Assembly: GCF_937927635.1 (NCBI RefSeq)
Contig: NZ_CALBRW010000041.1
Span: forward strand, 1 to 52,429
DNA length: 52,429 nucleotides
Direction of reading: 5' to 3'
From: an uncultured Microbacterium sp.
GTDB lineage: Bacteria; Actinomycetota; Actinomycetes; Actinomycetales; Microbacteriaceae
A model generated the notes under the pieces. It worked only from the letters and a program-made list of their open reading frames with translations. It was not told where the DNA came from and ran no database searches. Positions 42,143 through 49,338 of this stretch are shown piece after piece (the first letter of the stretch is position 1; every line of letters starts with the position of its first letter). The position numbers were made by a program, and so were the translations under genes.

Positions 42143-42150
42143 GGCAAACC
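42143..42150. repeat. 8-bp target duplication, right
   Basis: GGCAAACC, identical to 35690-35697. The coding frame of the multicopper oxidase resumes through it. Confidence 0.9.
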
Positions 42151-42904
42151 CGCCGCCGACCCCGCCCAGTTCACCGGCACCCCCGGATCCCGGGTCCGGA
42201 TCCGCCTGATCAACGCCGGTGGAGACACCGCATTCCGGGTCGCGCTCGGCGGACACAGGCTCACCGTCACCCACACCGACGGGTACCCCGTCGACCCGGT
42301 CGAGGTCGACAGCGTCCTGCTGGGGATGGGCGAACGCTACGACGTGCTCGTCACCCTCGGCGACGGGGTGTTCCCGTTCATCGCCGACGCCGAAGGCAAA
42401 CGCGAACGCGGCTTCGCGCTCGTCCGCACCGGCGGCGGGCAGGCTCCGGCCGCGGACGTGCAGATCACCGAGCTGGGGGAGGGCTCCCAGGTGGCGACCG
42501 CCGAGCTGCTGGCCGCGGCCTCCGCGGTCACCCTCGGACGGCGTGACGTCGACCGCACGATCGCGCTGACCCTCACCGGCAGCATGGCCGCCTACGACTG
42601 GGGCTTCAACGGCCGCCAGTTCGACATGCACGACCCACTCCGCGACGCGCACCCGCTCACCGCGGGCGAACGGGTGCGGCTGACCGTCACCAACGACACC
42701 GACATGTGGCACCCGTTCCACCTGCACGGGCACACCTACCAGCACACCGGCGGCGGCCCCCGCAAAGACACCTCCATCGTGCTTCCCAAGCAAACGCTCG
42801 AGCTGGAGTTCGACGCCGACAATCCCGGACGGTGGATGGCCCACTGCCACAACATCTACCACGGCGAGGCCGGCATGATGACCGTCCTCGCCTACCGCCA
42901 ATGA
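42143..42904 (+). pseudogene. Multicopper oxidase, 3' part, split by transposon
   Basis: Continues the reading frame of 34931-35697 (GKPAADPAQFTG). Contains the second cupredoxin domain and the C-terminal copper sites HPFHLHGH and HCHNIYHGEAGMM. There is no start codon with a ribosome binding site at its head, so it is unlikely to be expressed alone. Before the insertion the full enzyme probably oxidised Cu(I) at the cell surface. Confidence 0.85.
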
Positions 42905-42925
42905 GGTAGCCCCGGACGGGAATAG

Positions 42926-42942
42926 CAGGCGGCACCCGCCTG
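42926..42942. terminator. Small hairpin after multicopper oxidase
   Basis: CAGGCGG-CAC-CCGCCTG followed by TTGT, a seven-base stem 22 bases after the oxidase stop. Confidence 0.6.
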
Positions 42943-42948
42943 TTGTGA

Positions 42949-42963
42949 TACCCATACGGGGTA
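42949..42963. promoter_or_regulatory. CsoR-type operator 2
   Basis: TACCC-ATACG-GGGTA, 82 bases upstream of the second YHS gene. Same 15-base geometry as operators 1 and 3. Confidence 0.75.
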
Positions 42964-43045
42964 TACGCTAGGGGAGTCCCAGGCGCACACCGTGCCGGAC
43001 CGACGGCCATCCCGCCGTCGACCACCGACAGAAAGAACACCCGCC

Positions 43046-43258
43046 ATGAGCCACGACCACGACCACCACCACGAGGCCCCCGCCGACGCGGACGATGTCG
43101 TCGTCTGTCCCGTGATGCCCGGCAGCACCGTCAGCAAGAGCGTCGCCGAAGCCCAGGGCCTGTACCGGGACTACGAAGGCGAGCGGTACTGGTTCTGCTG
43201 CGCCGCGTGCGGTCCGCTCTTCGACGCCGACCCCGAAAAGTACGTCAAGGCCGCCTGA
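43046..43258 (+). CDS. YHS-domain metal protein 2
   Basis: 70 residues with an His-rich start (SHDHDHHHEAP) and a YHS/TRASH-type domain (VCPVMPGSTVSK, YEGERYWFCC, CAACGPLFDADP). It is a close paralogue of the 33029 protein but has His in place of the Cys-rich start. Likely a cytosolic soft-metal binder. First gene after CsoR operator 2. Confidence 0.8.
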   Translation: MSHDHDHHHEAPADADDVVVCPVMPGSTVSKSVAEAQGLYRDYEGERYWFCCAACGPLFDADPEKYVKAA

Positions 43259-43271
43259 CGGCCAGCCCTTC

Positions 43272-43303
43272 GGGGCCCGAGAGCCGCCGTGTCCTCGGGC
43301 CCC
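43272..43303. terminator. Hairpin between YHS 2 and oxidoreductase
   Basis: GGGGCCCGAG / CTCGGGCCCC, a perfect ten-base stem with a 12-base loop. It may be a terminator or an attenuator that lowers expression of the downstream oxidoreductase and ATPase. Confidence 0.7.
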
Positions 43304-43326
43304 ACCATCAGCCATCAAGGAGCGAA

Positions 43327-44514
43327 ATGTCCCCCCAGAAGGTTCTCGTCCTGGGTGCCGGCGCCGCCGGCACGTCCGCTGCCCGCGTTCTCGCGGGCTC
43401 GGATGCGGTGACCGTCACCCTGATCGGCCGCACCGACGAAACCCCCTACAACCGCACCCTCGTGAACAAGGGAGTCGCGATCGGCTTGCTGACTCCCGAA
43501 CAGGCCGTCATCCCCGGCGTCGAAGCGCTCGGTGACACCGTCCTCGAGGTAGACACGGACACGAAGACGGTGCGGTTCGCGTCCGGCCGTGTCGAGGACT
43601 ACGACGCACTCATTCTCGCCACCGGCAGTGTGCCACGCCTCCCCGGAGACAGCGTTCGCGGGGCCTCATCGGACCGAATCACCACGCTGCACTCTCTGGA
43701 TGACGCCATCGCGGTCCGGAATCTTCTCACCGGCCTCGGACGGCCCGCGCAGGTGGTCATCTCCGGTGCCGGGCTTGTCGCCGCGGAGACCGCAACACTG
43801 CTGCGCGAACGTGGGCATCAGATCACCCTCCTCGCCCGCACACAGACCCCCGGTGCCACCGTGTTCGGCGACGAGCTCGCGCAGCGGCTGGCCACCGCGC
43901 ACCAGCAGCACCTGGACACCGCATTCGGTCGCACGCTGACCGCGGTCCGTGAAACCGGCGACCGCCTCGAGCTGACATTCGATGACGGCACCGAGCTGCC
44001 CGCCGACCTGCTGATCGTGGCGCACGGCACCACCCCCACCGCACCGTCCCCCTGGGACGGGCCTGTGGCGGTCGACGACAGCCTGCGCGCCGCGGCCGCG
44101 CACGTCTACGCCGCCGGCGGTGTCGCCGTGCACGATGACCCCACCCTGGGCGTGTGGCGGATCGATCACTGGTCCGACGCGGCCGCGCAGGGCGAGCACG
44201 CCGCCCGCACCCTGCTCGCCGATCTCGGCGCGGGGGAGCAGCCCGGCAGCTACCAGCCTCGCGCCCCGTTCACCGCCACAGTCCACGGCGCGATGATCGC
44301 CGGCGCCGGACTGACCGACACCCGCACCGACACCCGCATCGACAGCTCCGAGCCGCTGGTGGTCATCCGCCAGCACGGCCCGGTCCCCGTCGGTGTCCTC
44401 GGCTTGGACGCCGCCCCCGCCGTCTTCGGCTGGATGCCCAAGCTGCACACCCCGACCGGCCCCGACGCGGAGGCCCTCGCCTCCACCGGGACCGGCACGG
44501 CAGACTCGAAATAA
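43327..44514 (+). CDS. FAD/NAD(P)-dependent oxidoreductase
   Basis: 395 residues from ATG 43327 with AAGGAGCG upstream. It has an N-terminal FAD-binding GxGxxG (VLGAGAAGTSAA), the ATG-type motif (LILATGSVPRLPG), a second dinucleotide fold (VVISGAGLVAAETA) and the FAD C-terminal motif region (HVYAAGGVAVHDDP). No redox CxxC is seen, so it resembles ferredoxin/rubredoxin reductases rather than mercuric or disulfide reductases. A ferredoxin gene lies at 51247. Role in copper stress is unknown. Confidence 0.8.
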   Translation: MSPQKVLVLGAGAAGTSAARVLAGSDAVTVTLIGRTDETPYNRTLVNKGVAIGLLTPEQAVIPGVEALGDTVLEVDTDTKTVRFASGRVEDYDALILATGSVPRLPGDSVRGASSDRITTLHSLDDAIAVRNLLTGLGRPAQVVISGAGLVAAETATLLRERGHQITLLARTQTPGATVFGDELAQRLATAHQQHLDTAFGRTLTAVRETGDRLELTFDDGTELPADLLIVAHGTTPTAPSPWDGPVAVDDSLRAAAAHVYAAGGVAVHDDPTLGVWRIDHWSDAAAQGEHAARTLLADLGAGEQPGSYQPRAPFTATVHGAMIAGAGLTDTRTDTRIDSSEPLVVIRQHGPVPVGVLGLDAAPAVFGWMPKLHTPTGPDAEALASTGTGTADSK

Positions 44515-44539
44515 CCGCTAGGCACAGGGAAGTGAACTG

Positions 44540-46720
44540 ATGACCGACCCGCACGCACACCACACCAACCACCCCACCGGCAAGGCCGCCACCGCCACCG
44601 GCGAGCACGGCGACCACACCCCGGAGCCGCCCACGCAGCACGACACCCACACCGGGCACGACGTGCAGCCCAGCCACGGCCAGCACGCCGGCGGCCAGAT
44701 GGACCACTCCGGCCACGGCGGAGGCCATGGCGGGCACGCCGGGCACGGCGACCACGTCGGCCAGTTCCGGCGGCTGTTCTGGATCAACCTGATCATCGCC
44801 GTCCCCGTGGTGGCGTTCTCCCCGATGTTCGCGATGATCCTCGGCTACGAGGTCCCCGGCTGGGCACGGTTCATCGCCCCGGTGCTCGGCACCGTCATGT
44901 ACGGGTGGGGCGGGTGGCCGTTCCTGACCGGCGCGGTCAGCGAGCTGCGCTCCCGCAAGCCCGGCATGATGCTGCTGATCGGCCTGGCGATCACGGTCGC
45001 GTTCTTCGCGTCCTGGGGTGCCACCCTCGGGCTGCTGCACCACGAGCTCGAGTTCTGGTGGGAGCTGGCGCTGCTGATCGTGATCATGCTGCTCGGTCAC
45101 TGGATCGAGATGCGCTCCCTCGCACAGACCAGCTCCGCGCTGGACACCCTGGCCGCGCTGCTGCCCGATGAGGCCGAGCGGGTCGAAGGGGACCAGATCG
45201 TCAAGGTCTCACCCGCCGACCTGGCCGTCGGCGATGTCGTCGTGGTCCGCCCCGGCGGCAGCGTCCCCGCCGACGGCAAGATCGTCGACGGCCGCGCCGA
45301 CATGGACGAGTCCATGGTCACCGGCGAGTCCCGCCCGGTCGCCCGCGGCACCGGCGACCCGGTCACCGCCGGCACCGTCGCCACCGACTCCGGCCTGCGG
45401 GTGGAGGTCACCGCCACCGGCGATGAAACCACCCTCGCCGGCATCCAGCGGCTGGTCACCGATGCGCAGAACTCCTCCTCCCGCGCGCAGCGGATCGCGG
45501 ACCGTGCCGCGGCCCTGCTGTTCTGGTTCGCGCTGATCGCCGCCGCCATCACCGCGGTGGTGTGGACCCTCGTCGGCAACCCCGACGAAGCCGTCGTCCG
45601 CACCATCACCGTCCTGGTCATCGCCTGCCCCCACGCGCTGGGCCTCGCGATCCCCCTGGTGGTCTCCATCGCCACCGAGCGCGCCGCCCGCGGCGGGGTG
45701 CTGGTGAAGGACCGGCTCGCGCTGGAGAGCATGCGCACCGTCGACACCGTCCTGTTCGACAAGACCGGCACCCTCACCAAGGGTGAGCCCACCGTCTCCG
45801 CCGTGGAACCGGTCGGTGACCTGGACGCTGACCAGGTGCTCGCGATCGCCGCCGCCGCCGAAGCCGACAGTGAGCACCCGCTCGCCAAGGCCATCGTCCG
45901 CGCCGCGCAGGAGAAGAACCTCACCCTACCCAAGGCAACCGGGTTCACCTCCTCACCCGCGGTCGGCGTCACCGCCACCGTCGACGGTGCGGAGATCCGC
46001 GTCGGCGGACCCCGCCTGCTCGAAGAGGTCGGCGCCCGTGAGGTCGACCAGGCTGACAACTGGCGTGGCGAGGGCGCGATCATCCTGCACGTCACCCGCG
46101 ACGGGAAAGTCATCGGCGGGCTCAAGCTCGCCGACGAGATCCGTCCCGAGTCCCGCGAAGCCGTCGAGGCGCTGCACAAGCTGGGCGTGCAGGTGGTCAT
46201 GATCACCGGCGACGCCGAAGCCGTCGCGAACGCCGTCGGCACCGAGCTGGGCATCGACCGGGTGTTCGCGCACGTGCGCCCCGAGGACAAGTCCAGCAAG
46301 GTCGCCGAGCTGCAGAAGGAAGGCCGCAAGGTCGCCATGGTCGGAGACGGCGTCAACGACGCCCCCGCCCTCGCACAGGCCGACGTCGGCATCGCGATTG
46401 GCGCCGGCACGGACGTCGCGATCGCCTCCGCCGGAGTGATCCTCGCCAGCTCCGACCCCCGGTCGGTGCTGTCGGTGATCCAGCTCTCCCGCGCGGCGTA
46501 CGGGAAGATGAAGCAGAATCTGTGGTGGGCTGCAGGCTACAACCTGATCTCCGTGCCGCTCGCCGCCGGCGTGCTCGCCCCGATCGGGTTCGTCCTTCCC
46601 ATGTCGGTCGGCGCGATCCTGATGTCACTGTCCACCGTCGTGGTCGCCCTGAACGCGCAGCTACTGCGCCGAATCGACCTCACACCCGAAGCGAGCACCC
46701 GCGCGGTCCTCGACCGCTGA
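44540..46720 (+). CDS. copB: CopB-type P-ATPase, CPH motif
   Basis: 726 residues. The first 75 are a His/Gly/Asp-rich metal-binding tail instead of an HMA domain. Membrane metal motif is ACPHALGLAIP (CPH at about 362-364), the mark of P1B-3 CopB pumps. FDKTGT has Asp near 407, followed by SEHPLAKAI and GDGVNDAP. CopB types export copper, often described for Cu(II) or Cu(I) with low affinity. It lies between the oxidoreductase and the canonical csoR. Confidence 0.9.
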   Translation: MTDPHAHHTNHPTGKAATATGEHGDHTPEPPTQHDTHTGHDVQPSHGQHAGGQMDHSGHGGGHGGHAGHGDHVGQFRRLFWINLIIAVPVVAFSPMFAMILGYEVPGWARFIAPVLGTVMYGWGGWPFLTGAVSELRSRKPGMMLLIGLAITVAFFASWGATLGLLHHELEFWWELALLIVIMLLGHWIEMRSLAQTSSALDTLAALLPDEAERVEGDQIVKVSPADLAVGDVVVVRPGGSVPADGKIVDGRADMDESMVTGESRPVARGTGDPVTAGTVATDSGLRVEVTATGDETTLAGIQRLVTDAQNSSSRAQRIADRAAALLFWFALIAAAITAVVWTLVGNPDEAVVRTITVLVIACPHALGLAIPLVVSIATERAARGGVLVKDRLALESMRTVDTVLFDKTGTLTKGEPTVSAVEPVGDLDADQVLAIAAAAEADSEHPLAKAIVRAAQEKNLTLPKATGFTSSPAVGVTATVDGAEIRVGGPRLLEEVGAREVDQADNWRGEGAIILHVTRDGKVIGGLKLADEIRPESREAVEALHKLGVQVVMITGDAEAVANAVGTELGIDRVFAHVRPEDKSSKVAELQKEGRKVAMVGDGVNDAPALAQADVGIAIGAGTDVAIASAGVILASSDPRSVLSVIQLSRAAYGKMKQNLWWAAGYNLISVPLAAGVLAPIGFVLPMSVGAILMSLSTVVVALNAQLLRRIDLTPEASTRAVLDR

Positions 46721-46735
46721 CCGAAGGAACCGGCC

Positions 46736-47050
46736 ATGTCCACACCCACCGTCGACACGACGCACACCACTCACGGGTACATCACCGACAAAGACAAGTA
46801 CCTGAACCGGCTCAAGCGCATCGAGGGTCAGGCGCGCGGGATCTCGAAGATGGTCGATGACGAGAAGTACTGCATCGACATCCTCACCCAGATCAGCGCC
46901 CTCACCAGCGCCCTGCAGGCCGTCGCGATCGGGCTGCTCGACGATCACCTCAAGCACTGTGTGATCGACGCAGCCCGGATGGACGGCGACCAGGCCGAGC
47001 AGAAGATCAAGGAAGCCAGCGACGCGATCGCCCGTCTGGTCAGGTCCTAA
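46736..47050 (+). CDS. csoR: Canonical CsoR copper-sensing repressor
   Basis: 104 residues. All three Cu(I) ligands of CsoR are present: Cys in KYCIDIL, His in DDHL and Cys in HLKHC. The dimer helices (NRLKRIEGQARGISKMV) are typical. CsoR binds TACCC/GGGTA-type operators and lets go on Cu(I) binding, so the three operators in this window are its likely targets. It follows copB by 15 bases with GAAGGAA as ribosome binding site. Confidence 0.9.
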   Translation: MSTPTVDTTHTTHGYITDKDKYLNRLKRIEGQARGISKMVDDEKYCIDILTQISALTSALQAVAIGLLDDHLKHCVIDAARMDGDQAEQKIKEASDAIARLVRS

Positions 47051-47081
47051 CCCGGACCAGACGGACGACCGTCCGGCCTCC

Positions 47082-47101
47082 CCCGCCCCGCGTCGGGCGG
47101 G
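47082..47101. terminator. Hairpin after csoR
   Basis: CCCGCCC / GGGCGGG, a seven-base stem with a six-base loop, 31 bases after the csoR stop and just before tRNA-Cys. A weaker CGGAC/GTCCG repeat precedes it. Confidence 0.6.
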
Positions 47102-47106
47102 AACCT

Positions 47107-47180
47107 GGTGCCTTGGCCGAGCGGCGAGGCAGCGGCCTGCAAAGCCGCCCAGACGGGTTCGACTCCCGTAGGCACCTCCA
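47107..47180 (+). tRNA. tRNA-Cys (GCA), CCA encoded
   Basis: Full cloverleaf of 74 bases. Acceptor GGTGCCT / AGGCACC, D stem GCC/GGC, anticodon stem GCGGC/GCCGC with loop CTGCAAA (anticodon GCA at 47139-47141), T arm ACGGG-TTCGACT-CCCGT, discriminator T and encoded CCA. It lies between csoR and a lipoprotein gene inside the copper island. The supply of Cys-tRNA may matter for Cys-rich metal proteins, or it may mark an old integration site. Confidence 0.9.
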
Positions 47181-47210
47181 CCCGTCACCGCAGCCGCCGT
47201 GCGGCCCCCG

Positions 47211-48044
47211 CTACTGGGGCAGCACGGTGATGCCGCTGGCGTCGACCACGACGACCCGGCCGTCCGCGTCGATCCCCACCGCCTGCGCCTGCTCGTGCAC
47301 CGTGCCGGCCTCCCGCCACTGGTCCTCCCCGGACCCGAGCACCCAGATCCGGTCATCGGTGCCGACCCCGACCAGCCGCTTCCGATCCGGGGACGCTCCC
47401 AGCGTGTACAGCAGCGGCGCATCCGGCCACGCCGAGAACGACGCCCCCCGGTCCGTGCTCACGGTCACCCCGTCCGCGGTCGCCGCGACCACCCGGCCGC
47501 TGGCATCCGCGGTCAAACTCACCGCCGGCACCTGCGCGCCCGTCGGAGTCCAGGTGGCGCCGGCATCGACGCTGCGCAACAGGTCGGTGTCGTCGGTCGC
47601 CAACCCGTACACGGTGTCATCGGCGCCCGCGGTGAGCGCATGGAAGTCTTTCTCCCCGGTGAACGCGACGGGTTCCCAGTTCGCGCCGCCGTCGACACTG
47701 CGGATCACTCCCAGATTCGGTGCTCCCCACTCTTCGGGGGTCTGCGGGCCCGGGTGCCCGGACGCGATCAGGCCCTGCGACGTCGCCGTCAACCCCATCG
47801 CGTCGAAGTCGGCGGTACTGACCCGGCCGCCGAGCTCACCCGATTCGGACACCTCGTAGATGCCCTCGTGGGTGCCCAGCAGCAGCTGCCCCGTCTCCGG
47901 GTCCACGACCACCGCGTGCACATGCGTGGACAACGCGGTGTGTTCTTCCCCTGTCGACGCGGGCGTGCTCGCGCACCCCGCCAACACGACAGGCACGGAC
48001 ATGACGGCGGCGATCACGGCCGCCGCCTTGAAACGGACGCGCAT
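47211..48044 (-). CDS. Lipoprotein with sialidase-like beta-propeller repeats
   Basis: 277 residues from ATG 48044 (GGAGG seven bases upstream). The leader ends in lipobox LAGC. The mature part carries BNR/Asp-box-like repeats (RSVDGGANW, RSVDAGATW, STDRGASF) of a beta-propeller, as in the F510_1955-type glycosyl-hydrolase-like proteins found with metal-resistance genes. No catalytic triad of a true sialidase can be assigned. It faces tRNA-Cys and is read with the DUF305 gene. Confidence 0.8.
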   Translation of the reverse strand: MRVRFKAAAVIAAVMSVPVVLAGCASTPASTGEEHTALSTHVHAVVVDPETGQLLLGTHEGIYEVSESGELGGRVSTADFDAMGLTATSQGLIASGHPGPQTPEEWGAPNLGVIRSVDGGANWEPVAFTGEKDFHALTAGADDTVYGLATDDTDLLRSVDAGATWTPTGAQVPAVSLTADASGRVVAATADGVTVSTDRGASFSAWPDAPLLYTLGASPDRKRLVGVGTDDRIWVLGSGEDQWREAGTVHEQAQAVGIDADGRVVVVDASGITVLPQ

Positions 48045-48102
48045 ATGCACCCTCCACGATCAGGGTGGGGCGCCACCATCGGTGACGCCCCACCGGGGTG
48101 CC

Positions 48103-48723
48103 TCAGAGCTGAGCGAGCAGATCTTCCATGGTGGTGATCTCCGCGGACTGCGTGTCCACCACCGCCTGGGCCAGTTCCTTCGCGTCCGGGTTCTTCCCGT
48201 CGGCCAGCTCGGTCTCGGCCATCTCGATCGCGCCCTTGTGGTGCTCGATCATCTGCTCGAGGAACATCCGGGCAGCGTCGGCGCCGGTCGCGGCCTCCAG
48301 CTGCGCCATGTCCTCCTCGGACATCATCCCGCCGCCGTGGTCCACGTCGCCCATGTCCATATCGTCGGCGGACATGCCCCAGTCATCGAGCCAGCCCTGC
48401 ATCGTGTCGATCTCCGGCTGCTGCGCATCCTTGATCTGCTGCGCCAGATCCAGCACCTGCTGGTCGACGTCGCTCTTGGCGAGGATCATGTCGCTCATCT
48501 CCACCGCCTGCTGGTGGTGGGGGATCATCATCATCGCGAACATCGAATCGGCCATGTTGAAGTCCGCCTCTGCGGACTCCGATGGCGCCGACGAGGACCC
48601 GCCGCCGTGATCCATGCCCGGCATCGAGTCGCCGCTGCCGGCGCACCCAGCGAGGAACAGGGCCGTCGCCAGCGGAACGGCGACGAGTGCTGCGGTGCGG
48701 AGCTTCTTCTTCATCATCATCAA
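48103..48723 (-). CDS. DUF305 lipoprotein
   Basis: 206 residues. Four Met codons in a row begin it (AAGGA precedes the first). The signal ends in lipobox LAGC. The mature protein is rich in Met, His and Asp with two DUF305 signatures, PHHQQAVEM and EHHKGAIEM, on a four-helix ferritin-like fold. Related proteins bind copper outside the cell. It is 58 bases upstream of the propeller gene and likely co-transcribed. Confidence 0.85.
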   Translation of the reverse strand: MMMMKKKLRTAALVAVPLATALFLAGCAGSGDSMPGMDHGGGSSSAPSESAEADFNMADSMFAMMMIPHHQQAVEMSDMILAKSDVDQQVLDLAQQIKDAQQPEIDTMQGWLDDWGMSADDMDMGDVDHGGGMMSEEDMAQLEAATGADAARMFLEQMIEHHKGAIEMAETELADGKNPDAKELAQAVVDTQSAEITTMEDLLAQL

Positions 48724-48751
48724 TCAGTCCTTCTCTTGGGTGTACGTGAAC

Positions 48752-48795
48752 GCCCGCGAACGGGCACGGCAACAAACCCCACCGGACGGCGGGGT
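48752..48795. terminator. Two hairpins between DUF305 and DUF6153-like genes
   Basis: GCCCG-CGAA-CGGGC (48752-48765) and ACCCCACCG / CGGCGGGGT (48776-48795, one mismatch). They lie just past the stop of the minus-strand gene ending at 48805 and before the DUF305 start. Confidence 0.55.
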
Positions 48796-48804
48796 CCGGC
48801 GCGT

Positions 48805-49227
48805 TCACGTCCGACTGATCGACAACTCCCGCAGTGAAGGCGGGCGGCTCGGAGCCGGCCGCGCTACGAACATCACCGGCCACCATGTGGCCCGTTCCTG
48901 CGGTGTCCCGCGGATCAGCCGAGGGAGCAGGAGGAGCAGCACCGTCGCCAGCAGCGCCAGCACGCACATCACCATCAGCGCGTCGTGACCGCCCTCCGGG
49001 CTGCACGTCACACACCCGTGCCCCGCGTCGTCCACCGGGGCAGTGGCTGCGCCGTGATGACCCTCGGGAACGGTGGCGCCGGTCATCTCCGCCGTCGACG
49101 ACATCGCCGGCGCGTGGGAGGAGGCCAGGGTGTGCATGCCCATCAGCCCGACGATGATCGCGGCCGCGAAGCACACCAGGAGCAGCCACCGCGTCGAACG
49201 CGGCAGCCGGGTACGCAGCGCGGACAG
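48805..49227 (-). CDS. DUF6153-like membrane protein, start uncertain
   Basis: About 140 residues. A membrane helix (WLLLVCFAAAIIVGLMGMHTLA) is followed by an exposed His/Cys segment (GHHGAATAPV, HGCVTCSPEGGHDALMVMC) and a second helix (LALLATVLLLLLPRLI). This matches the small membrane proteins found next to DUF305 genes in copper islands. No good ATG or GTG lies at the expected place: in-frame ATG 49350 would span the operator and overlap the divergent gene, so a CTG near 49227 or 49218 is used here. Confidence 0.6.
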   Translation of the reverse strand: MSALRTRLPRSTRWLLLVCFAAAIIVGLMGMHTLASSHAPAMSSTAEMTGATVPEGHHGAATAPVDDAGHGCVTCSPEGGHDALMVMCVLALLATVLLLLLPRLIRGTPQERATWWPVMFVARPAPSRPPSLRELSISRT

Positions 49228-49268
49228 GAGGAGCCAGGGGCACGAGCAGGCACACCACCAATCGTGGG

Positions 49269-49283
49269 TACCCTGCGGGGGTA
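49269..49283. promoter_or_regulatory. CsoR-type operator 3
   Basis: TACCC-TGCGG-GGGTA between the divergent DUF6153-like gene and the DUF4396-oxidase gene, 55 bases upstream of the latter. One site could control both directions. Confidence 0.75.
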
Positions 49284-49338
49284 GGCTATACGGGTCTGAG
49301 CCTCCTTCGCACCGACCGGCTCGGCGAAAAGGAGCGCC

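Noticed and set aside
47107..47180. tRNA-Cys as proven attachment site of the element
   Set aside because: I found no direct repeat of its 3' half and no integrase in the window, so this remains only a possibility.
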